Shown here one piece after another: positions 29,294 through 39,358 of a DNA stretch of 64,000 bases. Position 1 is the first letter of the stretch. The number at the start of each line of letters is the position of its first letter. The position numbers were made by a program, and so were the translations under genes. The stretch lies in contig JALSJN010000032.1 of NCBI GenBank assembly GCA_026989335.1, forward strand, positions 1 to 64,000. Reading direction: 5' to 3'. The notes under the pieces are model-generated. The model searched no databases. It worked only from the letters and a program-made list of their open reading frames with translations, and was not told the origin of the DNA. Source of the stretch: Thiotrichaceae bacterium (GTDB lineage Bacteria; Pseudomonadota; Gammaproteobacteria; Thiotrichales; Thiotrichaceae).

Positions 29294-30100
29294 ATGACAG
29301 CTTCGACATTGAGCTACTTAGCCATTGCACTTTACGTTATCACCTGGGTGATGATCACAATGCGCGTCCGTTCTCAAATAAAATCAGGACAATTCACCCG
29401 ATCAAAAAACTACTTGGCGGTTTGGGTTGTGGCCTTAATTGTCCATCTTTTAGTGCTGCATTACCCTTTATTGGTGGGTAAGCCGTTAAGTTTAAGCTTT
29501 TTCTCGCTCGCATCTTATGTGACTTGGTTTATTAGTTTGATTTTGTTTATTACTACGTTGGCTAGAAAAATAGAGTCATTAGCCATTTTTGTAATACCGT
29601 TTTCCATTCTAGCGATAATACTTGAGCTATCCCTAGGGCGTGACAACGGGCAGTTAATTGATATGAAGAGCGGCTTGGGCTTGCATATATTCACCTCATT
29701 ATTGGCCTATAGCTTGCTTATGCTGGCATCTTTTCAAGCGTTATTGCTGGCTTTTCAAAACAAACAATTACGCAACCATCAAGTTTCTGGCTTAATGAAA
29801 AGTTTGCCATCGTTAGAGGATATGGAATATTTATTGTTTCGCTTTATTACTATTGGTGTGGTGGTTTTGAGTCTTGCTCTATTAATCGGTTTTTATTATT
29901 TAGAGAATTTATTTGGTTCGCATATTGCACACAAAACCATTCTTTCGATTATCTCTTGGTTTATCTTCACGGCTTTATTACTCGGCCGTTGGAAATATGG
30001 CTGGCGTGGGCGCAAAGCCATTAATTTCACCTTGGTTGGTTTTGCTGTATTGATGCTGGCTTTTTTTGGTACCAAGTTTGTTCAAGAATTCATTCTCTAG
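29294..30100 (+). CDS. CcsA/YpjD-like inner membrane protein
   Basis: Eight-TM pattern with 'LGLHIFTSLLAYSLLMLASFQALLLAFQNKQLR', divergent from ffh as in many Gammaproteobacteria. Confidence 0.85.
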   Translation: MTASTLSYLAIALYVITWVMITMRVRSQIKSGQFTRSKNYLAVWVVALIVHLLVLHYPLLVGKPLSLSFFSLASYVTWFISLILFITTLARKIESLAIFVIPFSILAIILELSLGRDNGQLIDMKSGLGLHIFTSLLAYSLLMLASFQALLLAFQNKQLRNHQVSGLMKSLPSLEDMEYLLFRFITIGVVVLSLALLIGFYYLENLFGSHIAHKTILSIISWFIFTALLLGRWKYGWRGRKAINFTLVGFAVLMLAFFGTKFVQEFIL

Positions 30101-30115
30101 GCCTTTATTTAAGTC

Positions 30116-31417
30116 ATGAATATTAGTGAAATTTCGATAACGTGGTTGTTCTTTCTCCTGTTTATCTTATTTTTATTTTCGGCGTTTTTTTCTGGTACTG
30201 AAACCGCGTTAATGGCACTTAATCGCTATAAGCTTAAACACCTTGCGAAAAAAAATAAGGGCGCTCATTATGCCGTGCAGTTATTAGAAAAGCCCGATCG
30301 CCTTATCGGTGTCATCCTGCTGGGTAATAATCTGGTTAATATTATTATTACCCAGCTAGCGACCTATATAGGTTTTCGACTCGGCGGCAATATGGGGGTT
30401 GCGATTGCAACCGGTGTGCTGACTCTGTTGTTGCTAGTATTTGCTGAAATCACACCAAAAACTATCGCCGCATTAAAAGCAGAAAAAATCGCATTTCCTG
30501 CATCTTATGTTTATATCGTGCTATTAAAAGTTGCCTACCCCTTAGTGTGGTTGATCAACTTATTTTCAAATGCGTTAATCCGTATGCTCGGTATTGATCC
30601 TAGTAAAAATACGCTGCAATCATTAAACCATGAAGAGCTAAAATCAGTGGTAAATGAGGCCGGTGGGTTAATCCCTGATAGCCATCAAGATATGCTGCTA
30701 CGGGTGTTGGATATGGAAACCATTACGGTCGACGATATAATGATTCCACGTACTGATATAAATGGTATCGACTTAGATGATGATTGGAATGATATTGAAG
30801 AGCAAGTTTTAAACAGTAACTTTACACGTTTGATTATCAGCAAAGGCGGTATTAATAATGTCAAAGGTTTTGTGCATTTGCGGAAGCTTTTACCACTCTT
30901 TCATGATAATAAAATGGAGCGTCAGCATTTAGAAAATGCGATGCACCCTGCCTACTTTACCCCTGAAGGTATTCCTCTAACTCAGCAGATGGTCAATTTT
31001 CAAGAAGATAAGCGCCGTATGGCATTGGTGGTTGATGAGTATGGTGATGTGCAGGGTTTGGTTACTCTGGAAGATATTTTAGAAGAAATAGTCGGTCAGT
31101 TTTCCACCTCACCTGCTAACTTCGATTACGAAGTTCGCACCCATGAAGATGGCAGTGTATGGGTAGATGGGGCGATGCATATTCGTGATATTAACCGTCA
31201 ACTAGGGTTGCAACTTGACACCAGTGGGCCGAAAACAATCAACGGTTTAGTAACCGATCATTTAGGGCGAATCCCTGTGCCGGGGCTTTCTATTTTGATT
31301 GAAAGCTACCCCATGGAAATTAGAAAAACACAGAACAATGCTGTTAAAACGTTAATTATTCATCCGTCCATTAACGATAAAAATAGCACCCAAAAGGAAC
31401 AAAATGGCAAAAGTTAA
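30116..31417 (+). CDS. CNNM/CorC-HlyC family transporter (YfjD/CorB-like)
   Basis: 'FFSGTETALMALNRYKLKHL', CBS region 'VDDIMIPRTDINGID', 'LVVDEYGDVQGLVTLEDILEEIVG'. Confidence 0.92.
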   Translation: MNISEISITWLFFLLFILFLFSAFFSGTETALMALNRYKLKHLAKKNKGAHYAVQLLEKPDRLIGVILLGNNLVNIIITQLATYIGFRLGGNMGVAIATGVLTLLLLVFAEITPKTIAALKAEKIAFPASYVYIVLLKVAYPLVWLINLFSNALIRMLGIDPSKNTLQSLNHEELKSVVNEAGGLIPDSHQDMLLRVLDMETITVDDIMIPRTDINGIDLDDDWNDIEEQVLNSNFTRLIISKGGINNVKGFVHLRKLLPLFHDNKMERQHLENAMHPAYFTPEGIPLTQQMVNFQEDKRRMALVVDEYGDVQGLVTLEDILEEIVGQFSTSPANFDYEVRTHEDGSVWVDGAMHIRDINRQLGLQLDTSGPKTINGLVTDHLGRIPVPGLSILIESYPMEIRKTQNNAVKTLIIHPSINDKNSTQKEQNGKS

Positions 31418-32780
31418 AACCCAGTATGTTTGTAGGGATTGTGGTGCGGTACATAACAAGTGGAATGGCCAATGCAGTGATTGCGAGGCATGGAATACCC
31501 TTGAGGAGAGTGTAGCAAAAAGCACCTCGGCTAACGCTAAAGCGAATTCTCAAACCAGTCGTTTTCGAAATTATTCAGGTGACGTGAGCCAAATTAAATC
31601 AATTAGTGAGATTGACTTAAAGCAGATTCCACGTGCTACTACGGGTATTTCTGAATTAGATCGAGTACTGGGTGGTGGTCTGGTGCAAGGCTCGGTTACG
31701 CTGATTGGTGGTGACCCTGGTATTGGAAAATCCACCATTTTGATACAAACTATGGCGAGTTTAGTTGATATGCGCTCACTCTATGTAACAGGAGAAGAAT
31801 CTTTACAACAAGTTTCTATGCGCGCCAAACGCTTACAGTTAAAGACGGAATCATTGCGTTTACTGACCGAGACCTGCGTCGAACGTATCATCGAGCACGC
31901 CAGCCATGAAAAGCCTGATGTGATGGTGATTGACTCGATCCAAACGATACATACCGAAGAGCTTACTTCAGCCCCGGGGTCCGTTAGCCAAGTGCGTGAG
32001 GCGACCGCACGTTTAACGCGCTTTGCCAAGCAAACCAATACTTCTTTATTTATTGCTGGGCATGTAACTAAAGAAGGTACGCTGGCAGGACCTAGAGTAC
32101 TTGAGCACATGGTTGATACCGTACTTTATTTTGAAGGCGACCCCGGCGGGCGCTATCGAATATTACGTGCAGTTAAAAATCGTTTTGGTGCAGTCAATGA
32201 ACTGGGTGTTTTTGCGATGACAGAAGCAGGGCTGATTGGCGTCAACAACCCCTCAGCGATTTTCTTATCACGTCATGAAGAACCTGTGCCGGGCAGTATT
32301 ATTATGGTCACCCGAGAAGGGACGCGGCCTTTGTTAGTAGAGGTGCAAGCGCTGGTTGATGATAGCCACGGGCAACAAGCAAGGCGGGTGGTGCTGGGGC
32401 TAGAGCAAAACCGAATCGCTATGTTGTTAGCGGTTTTGCATCGTCATGGCGGAGTTTCAATGTTCGATCAAGATGTGTTTTTAAACGTTGTAGGTGGTAT
32501 GAAAATCACCGAAACAGCCGCAGATTTGCCGATGATATTGGCGGCGCTCTCCAGTTTTAGAGGAAGGCCGCATCCGGCTGACCTAATCGTATTCGGTGAA
32601 ATAGGCTTAGCAGGGGAAATTCGTCCTGTTCCAAATGGTGAAGAACGCCTGAAAGAAGCTTTTAAACATGGCTTCAAACGCGCCATTATTCCCCAAGGTA
32701 ATATGCCACAACAACCCATAAAGGGGATGAAGATAATGACTGCGCAGCGCTTAGAGCAGGCTTTGGAATATTTGGATTAG
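31404..32780 (+). CDS. radA: DNA repair protein RadA
   Basis: N-terminal C4 zinc motif 'YVCRDCGAVHNKWNGQCSDCEAWNT'; 'LIGGDPGIGKSTI'; 'KNRFG'. Confidence 0.97.
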   Translation: MAKVKTQYVCRDCGAVHNKWNGQCSDCEAWNTLEESVAKSTSANAKANSQTSRFRNYSGDVSQIKSISEIDLKQIPRATTGISELDRVLGGGLVQGSVTLIGGDPGIGKSTILIQTMASLVDMRSLYVTGEESLQQVSMRAKRLQLKTESLRLLTETCVERIIEHASHEKPDVMVIDSIQTIHTEELTSAPGSVSQVREATARLTRFAKQTNTSLFIAGHVTKEGTLAGPRVLEHMVDTVLYFEGDPGGRYRILRAVKNRFGAVNELGVFAMTEAGLIGVNNPSAIFLSRHEEPVPGSIIMVTREGTRPLLVEVQALVDDSHGQQARRVVLGLEQNRIAMLLAVLHRHGGVSMFDQDVFLNVVGGMKITETAADLPMILAALSSFRGRPHPADLIVFGEIGLAGEIRPVPNGEERLKEAFKHGFKRAIIPQGNMPQQPIKGMKIMTAQRLEQALEYLD

Positions 32781-32810
32781 TAAAAGCCTTTGATTTACTT
32801 GTACATGAAA

Positions 32811-33377
32811 TCAAGCTAGTTTGGCAATTGCCTTCTTCAAAAAGGCAATCGCGCTATCGGGGCTGATGCTGAAATCATTATATAAAACTTTTCCGTCAGG
32901 AGATATGAGGACGGCCCAAGGTGTGCCACCTGAACGGTAGGATCTCATAGTATATGGGGGCTTTTCTTCGCTTCCTTCATCGTGCCCGAATATCATATCC
33001 AAATCATAACGCATTTGAATTGCGCGCATTTGCTGGGCATTGTTGATAGAAAAACCTTCGAATGTGGTTTGTATAGCGATAGAGACAAAGTGTCTACTAT
33101 CTTTAAATTCATCCGATATTTTTTTTAGTGAGGGAAACCCATGTGAGTGGCAACCGGGGCACCATGCTTGCCAGAATTCCATAAAGACAAACTTACCCTT
33201 ATGCTCAGCTAGTTTAAAAATAGTGGGTTTGCCGGAGCCGTCAATCCACTGGCCAACTTTTAGTTCGGGCGCTTGCTGACCTGCAATTCCGTAGCTGTTT
33301 GATGTCGATTGTGAGGTTTTAGGGAGTAGTAGCGCTGCTGTTCCTGCCAGTAAAAATTCTCTACGTTTGCTATTCAT
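32811..33377 (-). CDS. TlpA-like periplasmic thioredoxin with Tat-type leader
   Basis: 'MNSKRREFLLAGTAALLLP' leader; active-site-like 'FWQAWCPGCHSHGFPSL'. Confidence 0.8.
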   Translation of the reverse strand: MNSKRREFLLAGTAALLLPKTSQSTSNSYGIAGQQAPELKVGQWIDGSGKPTIFKLAEHKGKFVFMEFWQAWCPGCHSHGFPSLKKISDEFKDSRHFVSIAIQTTFEGFSINNAQQMRAIQMRYDLDMIFGHDEGSEEKPPYTMRSYRSGGTPWAVLISPDGKVLYNDFSISPDSAIAFLKKAIAKLA

Positions 33378-33402
33378 GGGTTTATTTATACTCTTTCGAA
33401 AA

Positions 33403-33900
33403 TTAGTCTATTACTATCAAGGTATACCCTAGCTCTTGGTATTGTTTGATTTGGGCTGGTCCTTGAGCAGCTACACTAATATATTCAGGAAAATCTTCTG
33501 CGGATACATCACGCCAGCTTGCATGTGTTTCGCAAATGTAAACTGGTATATCACTAGCAACTAATCGCTTAACGCTGTTATGTGCTTTTTTAAATTTTGT
33601 GGCATTGTTTTTAGTTAGCGAAAATTGCTCTGAGCCATGCGAAACAATAGCTATATCTAGTTTGGGGAATTTAGTGTGTAGTTGCTCTTTGTAGGCTTGG
33701 ATTTTTGTTAATGCGCTTTCTAAGTACTTTCCATCACTACCGATAATTTCAAATACAATCCCGTCAGGCGTTTCATTTTTCGCCATTACTTTTGCAGTAT
33801 CATCTTTATCGCTGGCAAATAGCGAAGCACTAAGAAGCATCAATAATGTGGACAGTAGCCCAAAAAAGTACAGTTTTAAAATTTTTTTATTGTTTAGCAT
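33403..33900 (-). CDS. Secreted DsrE-family-like protein
   Basis: Signal peptide then 'IGSDGKYLESALTKIQAYKEQLHTKFPKLDIAIVSHGSEQFSL...IPVYICETHASWRDVS'. Confidence 0.65.
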   Translation of the reverse strand: MLNNKKILKLYFFGLLSTLLMLLSASLFASDKDDTAKVMAKNETPDGIVFEIIGSDGKYLESALTKIQAYKEQLHTKFPKLDIAIVSHGSEQFSLTKNNATKFKKAHNSVKRLVASDIPVYICETHASWRDVSAEDFPEYISVAAQGPAQIKQYQELGYTLIVID

Positions 33901-34000
33901 GGTCTTTCTCGCTTATTGTTTGGGGTTAAAAACGCTCATGAGTCAATATATTACGGGTAGAGTTAGCTTTTAGATGCTGACTTACAAGGCATTACTTCCG

Positions 34001-34049
34001 TAGGCACAACTTTTTTGAAGGGAGCGACCCTTCAAAAAAGTTGTGCCTA
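34001..34049. repeat. Perfect 22-bp inverted repeat (hairpin) in a divergent intergenic region
   Basis: TAGGCACAACTTTTTTGAAGGG-AGCGA-CCCTTCAAAAAAGTTGTGCCTA. Confidence 0.9.
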
Positions 34050-34177
34050 GGATCTGACACCTTGGAAGTTCGCAGACGAAATGTTTAATTAATAGAGTGT
34101 CCTAAAGCCTTTTGTCTATTTACTCAAATATGAATAAGGTATAATTGGACGTATCATAAACATTAAAATTAAAACCT

Positions 34178-35008
34178 ATGTTATTTTTGTCTAATAATAA
34201 AACGACTCAAGGGCTAACTTTTTGTAGCTTACTCAGCTTAGTGATAAGCCTTTCTGCTTGCAGTACCCCCATAAAAAACATTACTAAAAAAACAGTAATG
34301 GTAAGTGATAATGCAATAAATTCAGGAAGTACAAATAACCGTGTTGCGCATGATCGTTTCGAATACCTAAACCGTAAAATATACTACGCTAATATTGCTA
34401 TAGATAGCGTCTTATTAAAGCCAGTCGCTAAGGTGTATAAACGTTTTACACCTCAAATCCTTGATGACTCAATTACTAATGTGTTTGCTAATTTCGATGA
34501 TGTTGGTAACGCGATTAATAATTTACTGCAATTTAAAATAGGCGATGCACTTAAAGATACCGAGCGAGTTATCTTTAACACATCCTTCGGTATCGGGGGT
34601 ATTTTTGATATAGCAACGGAAATGGGTTTGCCGAAACACCATGAAGATTTTGGTCAAACCTTAGCGTGGTGGGGCGTACCTGCTGGTCCTTACATTATGT
34701 TGCCGATACTTGGACCATCAACTTTGCGAGATGCTACGGCTAAGTTAACGATTGATCAGTTAACAAAACCCGAAGCGTATAGCAAATATCCTTATCAGCT
34801 TTTAGTGGTGGATAAATTGGATGAGCGTGCTGATCTGCTTTCTGCCGAAGATGTCTTAAAAGTGTTTTCAGAAGATCAATACAGTGTATTGCGTGATGCT
34901 TGGTTACAACGCCGAGAAAGTTTAATTCGTGATGGCAAAATCGATAAGAAAGCGGATGATGATATGATTGATGCGCTGGAAGACCTAGAAGACCTAGATT
35001 CGGAGTAA
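34178..35008 (+). CDS. mlaA: MlaA/VacJ-family lipoprotein
   Basis: Lipobox 'LSACSTP'; 'FEYLNRKIYYANIAIDSVLLKPVAKVYKRFTP', 'FNTSFGIGGIFDIATEMGLPKHHEDFGQTLAWWGVPAGPYIMLPILGPSTLRD'. Confidence 0.92.
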   Translation: MLFLSNNKTTQGLTFCSLLSLVISLSACSTPIKNITKKTVMVSDNAINSGSTNNRVAHDRFEYLNRKIYYANIAIDSVLLKPVAKVYKRFTPQILDDSITNVFANFDDVGNAINNLLQFKIGDALKDTERVIFNTSFGIGGIFDIATEMGLPKHHEDFGQTLAWWGVPAGPYIMLPILGPSTLRDATAKLTIDQLTKPEAYSKYPYQLLVVDKLDERADLLSAEDVLKVFSEDQYSVLRDAWLQRRESLIRDGKIDKKADDDMIDALEDLEDLDSE

Positions 35009-35016
35009 CTCTAAGT

Positions 35017-36453
35017 ATGACAAGCAAACAAAACAGCATTCATATTCTCGGAATTTGCGGTACCTTTATGGGCGGCATTGCCTTGTTAGCTCGTGAGGCA
35101 GGGGTGGCTGTTAGCGGTTCAGATGAGAATGTCTACCCGCCTATGAGTACTTTACTGGAAGAGCAATGTGTTGAAATCCTTAAAGGATTTAAGGTTGAAC
35201 ATCTTGAGAACAATGTTGATGAAACTAAAGACAAGGTTGTTGTTGGCAATGTGATGACCCGTGGTAAGCCAGTGGTTGAGCACATGCTTAACCGTAACTT
35301 GCCTTATACCTCAGGCCCGCAGTGGCTGTATGAAAATATCCTTAAAGATCGCTGGGTACTGGCTGTGTCGGGTACGCATGGTAAAACCACAACTGCCAGT
35401 ATTTTAGCGTGGATTTTAGAGTATGCAGGTTTAAAACCCGGCTTTTTAATCGGCGGTGTTCCAGAAAATTTTGGTGTGTCGGCACGCTTAGGCGATAGCC
35501 CTTTTTTCGTGGTGGAAGCGGATGAATATGACACGGCATTTTTTGATAAACGCTCTAAGTTTGTTCATTACCACCCAAAGACGTTGGTGATGAATAATCT
35601 TGAATATGATCATGCAGATGTTTTTCCTAATCTTGATGCCATAAAAACACAGTTTCATCACCTCATGCGTATGGTTCCGGGTGAAGGCTTGGTGATTTCA
35701 AATAGCGAAGAAGCTAATTTAGATGATGTGTTGGAGATGGGCTGTTGGACCCCGGTAGAAAGCTTTAATGCTTCTGCAGTGGAGGAGACAAACACAGGCT
35801 GGTCTGCAAATTACATTAACCCTGATGGTAGTCAGTTTGATGTATTACTTGATGCTAAAGTGGTTGGTAGCGTAAAGTGGGATTTACTCGGCAAGCATAA
35901 TGTCAGTAATGCACTTGCCGCCATAGCCGCAGCGCGTCATGCCGGTGTGCCTGTCGAACATGCCATTGATGCATTGAGTGAATTTAAAGGTATTAAACGC
36001 CGCATGGAATTACGCGGTGAGGTCAATAGCATTCGTGTGTATGATGATTTTGCGCATCACCCAACGGCGATAGAAACCACCCTAAAAGGCTTACGAAAAA
36101 AACTTGCCAGTGACGCTACCGGCAATAAAATACCCGCAAAAAAAATCATCGCCATTTTAGAGCCGCGTTCCAATACCATGCGCTTAGGAACACACAAAAA
36201 AGCCTTAGCTGACTCTTTGCGCGAAGCTGACCACGTTTTTCTTTTTCAGCCAGAGGGTTTGGACTGGGATATGAGCGATGTCCTGGAATCACTTGGCGAT
36301 CATGCAAGCATCACTAGCAACATTGACGCACTTGTCATAAATGCGGTAATGAGCGCGCATCCGGGTGATCAATTATTAGTGATGAGTAATGGTGGCTTTG
36401 GTGGTATTCATGAAAAACTCTTAATTGCACTTGAGCAAAAATATCAAGTATGA
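35017..36453 (+). CDS. mpl: UDP-N-acetylmuramate:L-alanyl-gamma-D-glutamyl-meso-diaminopimelate ligase
   Basis: 'IHILGICGTFMGGIALLAREAG', 'VSGTHGKTTTASILAWILEYAGLKPGFLIGGVPENFGVSARLG'. Confidence 0.95.
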   Translation: MTSKQNSIHILGICGTFMGGIALLAREAGVAVSGSDENVYPPMSTLLEEQCVEILKGFKVEHLENNVDETKDKVVVGNVMTRGKPVVEHMLNRNLPYTSGPQWLYENILKDRWVLAVSGTHGKTTTASILAWILEYAGLKPGFLIGGVPENFGVSARLGDSPFFVVEADEYDTAFFDKRSKFVHYHPKTLVMNNLEYDHADVFPNLDAIKTQFHHLMRMVPGEGLVISNSEEANLDDVLEMGCWTPVESFNASAVEETNTGWSANYINPDGSQFDVLLDAKVVGSVKWDLLGKHNVSNALAAIAAARHAGVPVEHAIDALSEFKGIKRRMELRGEVNSIRVYDDFAHHPTAIETTLKGLRKKLASDATGNKIPAKKIIAILEPRSNTMRLGTHKKALADSLREADHVFLFQPEGLDWDMSDVLESLGDHASITSNIDALVINAVMSAHPGDQLLVMSNGGFGGIHEKLLIALEQKYQV

Positions 36454-37097
36454 ATGCTTCCCCCACAAAAAATAATAAAACTGTTACCTTAATTATGACG
36501 GGCGCATCAGGCGCACAATACGGTCTGCGATTATTAGAAGAGTTAGTTAAGGCAGAAAGACAAATCTACCTGTTGTTGTCACGTCCGGCGCAAATTGTGA
36601 TTAATATGGAGACTGATTTAAAGCTACCTTCACGAGCCAGTGAAGTTGAAGCTTTCTTTACAAAAAAACACTCCGCCAAAGCGGGGCAAATTCAAGTGTT
36701 TGAAAAACAACAATGGATGGCACCTATCGCGAGCGGCAGTGGTGTGGCTGATGCTACGGTAGTCTGCCCTTGTACCACGGGTACATTGTCATCTATCGCG
36801 GTTGGCAGCAGTAAAAACCTGTTAGAGCGCGCTGCAGACGTTGCGATTAAAGAACGAAAAAAGTTAATTTTAGTGGTGCGTGAAACTCCACTATCAGACA
36901 TACATTTAGAAAACATGCTAAAACTATCCCGTATGGGTGTAGTCATTATGCCTGCCAATCCGGGATTTTACTATAAGCCTGGCAGTGTTGAAGATATTAT
37001 TGATTTCATGGTTGCACGGGTTTTAGATCACTTGGATATTAGTCATGATTTGATGCCAACGTGGGGTGATAAGGGGAGTGGTGATGAGAGCGAGTAG
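36450..37097 (+). CDS. ubiX: Flavin prenyltransferase UbiX
   Basis: 'LIMTGASGAQYGLRLLEELV', 'CPCTTGTLSSIAVGSSKNLLERAADVAIKERKKLILVVRETPLSDIHLENMLKLSRMGVVIMPANPGFY'; ATGA overlap with mpl. Confidence 0.96.
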   Translation: MNASPTKNNKTVTLIMTGASGAQYGLRLLEELVKAERQIYLLLSRPAQIVINMETDLKLPSRASEVEAFFTKKHSAKAGQIQVFEKQQWMAPIASGSGVADATVVCPCTTGTLSSIAVGSSKNLLERAADVAIKERKKLILVVRETPLSDIHLENMLKLSRMGVVIMPANPGFYYKPGSVEDIIDFMVARVLDHLDISHDLMPTWGDKGSGDESE

Positions 37098-39294
37098 TAT
37101 CAAAAATGGCGTTCAGCTTTTAATGCTGTTGGCTGTTCTTACAGGTTTGGTTGCATGTGGAGGTAGCTCCAGTAGTAATAGACCAAGTAGGAGTAGTGAT
37201 TTAACGGGGGAGCCTGATAAGGTAAAACCGGTTATTAAGCTAAAAGGCAAAGCCATAATAAACTTGCTAAAGGGGGCTGATTATCAAGATGCAGGGGCAG
37301 TTGCAACTGACAATATAGATGGTGATATTACCCCTACAATTATAGTAACTGGCAAGGTCAATACACACGTCATCGGTACTTATAAACTGCATTACAATGT
37401 TAAAGATAAAGCAGGAAATAGTGCGCTTGAGCTTAGTCGAGTTATACACGTTAGCACGCCTAATCCAGATAATCCGAAGATAAGCACTATCGAATTTGAA
37501 AGCATAGATATTGCAAAAAATAATGTTCAAAAGTCTATGATGAGAATATCACCAAAGCTCACGGTTACCTTTGATAATGGCAAGTCTGCTGAATACCCCC
37601 TTCAATATGATATTTTGGCAGTAATGGGCGATGAAATAGGGAATGAAAAAATTGGCAGAATTACGGATAAAGCGGGTATGCCGATTTTAGATGGGGATGG
37701 TTCAGAGATAATTTCAAATAGCCCTGATGGAAATTCATTGATTCATGTCGGTGATAAAGATTATCTCATTACGAATTTTGAAGCGCGACCTGGAAGTTTG
37801 TACAAAACAGAAGTTCAACTTGTTAATGGTAAATTGAGGCCTATTAACACGATGCCTGTTGACTTAAAGAGTATTGGTGGCACGATTATTAACTGCGCGA
37901 GTACAAAAACCAATTATGGAAGTCACTTAGCAGGAGAAGAAAATTTCGCACTTAACTCCCGTTATGCTGATTCTTCATCACCATTTTATAAAAGCTGTAG
38001 TTTAAATGGCAGTGGTGGCACGACAGGTAATGGCTATAGCAGTTTCTGCTCTTATGTGGACAGCATGGCGAACTATTTAAAGGATACCTCGATTAACGCA
38101 AGTAGCGGTTATAATGGGGCAACATTTAGTCCTTATAATTATGGCAATATCATAGAAGTACAGCCTCAAGCGGATGGGACAACGAAAGTAGCTAAACACC
38201 GCGTTATGGGGCGCTATACACCCGAACTTGCTATCATGATGCCGGATAATAAAACGGTTTATAGTACCGACGACGGCACATTCAAAGGTTTTTGGAAGTT
38301 TGTCTCGGATACTAAAATTACTTCTTTCAAGGCAAATTGGGAAGGGACGCTTTATGCTGCCAAAGTGCAGCAAACTTCGGCAGAAAATGGCGGTAAATTT
38401 AACCTTTCTTGGGTAAAGTTGGGTCATGCCAAAGATAGTGAGATACAGTCTTTAGCCGATTCTAAAATGAAGTTAACTGATATATTCTCAATTGAATCGC
38501 CAAATACTACGAATGTTTGTCCTGATGGTTTTAAAGCAATAAATGAAGATAATGCTTTAGAATGCCTAAAATTAGTTGCGGGTCAAGAAAAGGCCGCAGC
38601 ATTCCTCGAAACACGCAAATATGCAGCATACTTAGGTGCCACAATCGAATTTAGGAAAGAAGAGGGTATCACCTATAATCCTGATAAAAATGTATTGTAT
38701 GTTGCGATGACTGAAATAACGCAAAGTATGGAAGACAACTTTGACGGTAAAGAAAAAAATAATGCGATCAGATTGCCTAAAAATAGCTGCGGAGCCGTCT
38801 ATGAAATAACGCTAGACGATAATTATAGCGGCACAAAAATGGAAGCAGTTATTACCGGTAAGCCGCTCAAAGAAGGAGAGGCATACTCTGATGAATGGTA
38901 CTGCCACCCCAATGCAATCTCAAACCCTGATAACTTACGTTATTTAGGTTATAACACTTTACTCGTTAGTGAAGATACTACTAAGCACGTCAATAATATG
39001 ATGTGGGCTTATAATACAGTAAACAAAACATTAACACGTATTGCTTCATTACCGATTGGAGCTGAAGTGACAGGTGTGGATATGGGCACTGTATCGGGCA
39101 AAGAAATTTTACTCATTAATACCCAGCACCCCTTTCAAGATAATCCGAGAAATAGACTAGGCGATACGCCTAATTCAAGTTTGCTAGACAAAGCATTGAG
39201 CGAACAGCGTAAGGCTAAAATAGGCTATATCACAGGGTTTCCTGAGACATTTTTTAATGTTAAGAGACCTTTGCACGAATCGGATGACGAGTAA
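37084..39294 (+). CDS. Secreted lipoprotein with DUF5011-like Ig domain and PhoX/DUF839-like domain
   Basis: Lipobox 'LVACGG'; 'KPVIKLKGKAIINLLKGADYQDAGAVATDNIDGDITPTIIVTG...GTYKLHYNVKDKAGN'; 'GITYNPDKNVLYVAMTE...WYCHPNAISNPDNLRYLGYNTLLVSEDT' PhoX/DUF839-like. Confidence 0.75.
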   Translation: MRASSIKNGVQLLMLLAVLTGLVACGGSSSSNRPSRSSDLTGEPDKVKPVIKLKGKAIINLLKGADYQDAGAVATDNIDGDITPTIIVTGKVNTHVIGTYKLHYNVKDKAGNSALELSRVIHVSTPNPDNPKISTIEFESIDIAKNNVQKSMMRISPKLTVTFDNGKSAEYPLQYDILAVMGDEIGNEKIGRITDKAGMPILDGDGSEIISNSPDGNSLIHVGDKDYLITNFEARPGSLYKTEVQLVNGKLRPINTMPVDLKSIGGTIINCASTKTNYGSHLAGEENFALNSRYADSSSPFYKSCSLNGSGGTTGNGYSSFCSYVDSMANYLKDTSINASSGYNGATFSPYNYGNIIEVQPQADGTTKVAKHRVMGRYTPELAIMMPDNKTVYSTDDGTFKGFWKFVSDTKITSFKANWEGTLYAAKVQQTSAENGGKFNLSWVKLGHAKDSEIQSLADSKMKLTDIFSIESPNTTNVCPDGFKAINEDNALECLKLVAGQEKAAAFLETRKYAAYLGATIEFRKEEGITYNPDKNVLYVAMTEITQSMEDNFDGKEKNNAIRLPKNSCGAVYEITLDDNYSGTKMEAVITGKPLKEGEAYSDEWYCHPNAISNPDNLRYLGYNTLLVSEDTTKHVNNMMWAYNTVNKTLTRIASLPIGAEVTGVDMGTVSGKEILLINTQHPFQDNPRNRLGDTPNSSLLDKALSEQRKAKIGYITGFPETFFNVKRPLHESDDE

Positions 39295-39308
39295 AAATGA
39301 CTCGTTAA
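39264..39308. repeat. MITE-like repeat, copy B (5' fragment)
   Basis: GAGACCTTTGCACGAATCGGATGACGAGTAAAAATG matches the left end of copy A; overlaps the stop codon of the 37084..39294 CDS. Confidence 0.85.
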
Positions 39309-39358
39309 GTAATATGGGCTTCAAATATTGTAAGCCCATATGTTAAGCCTTTTAGATG

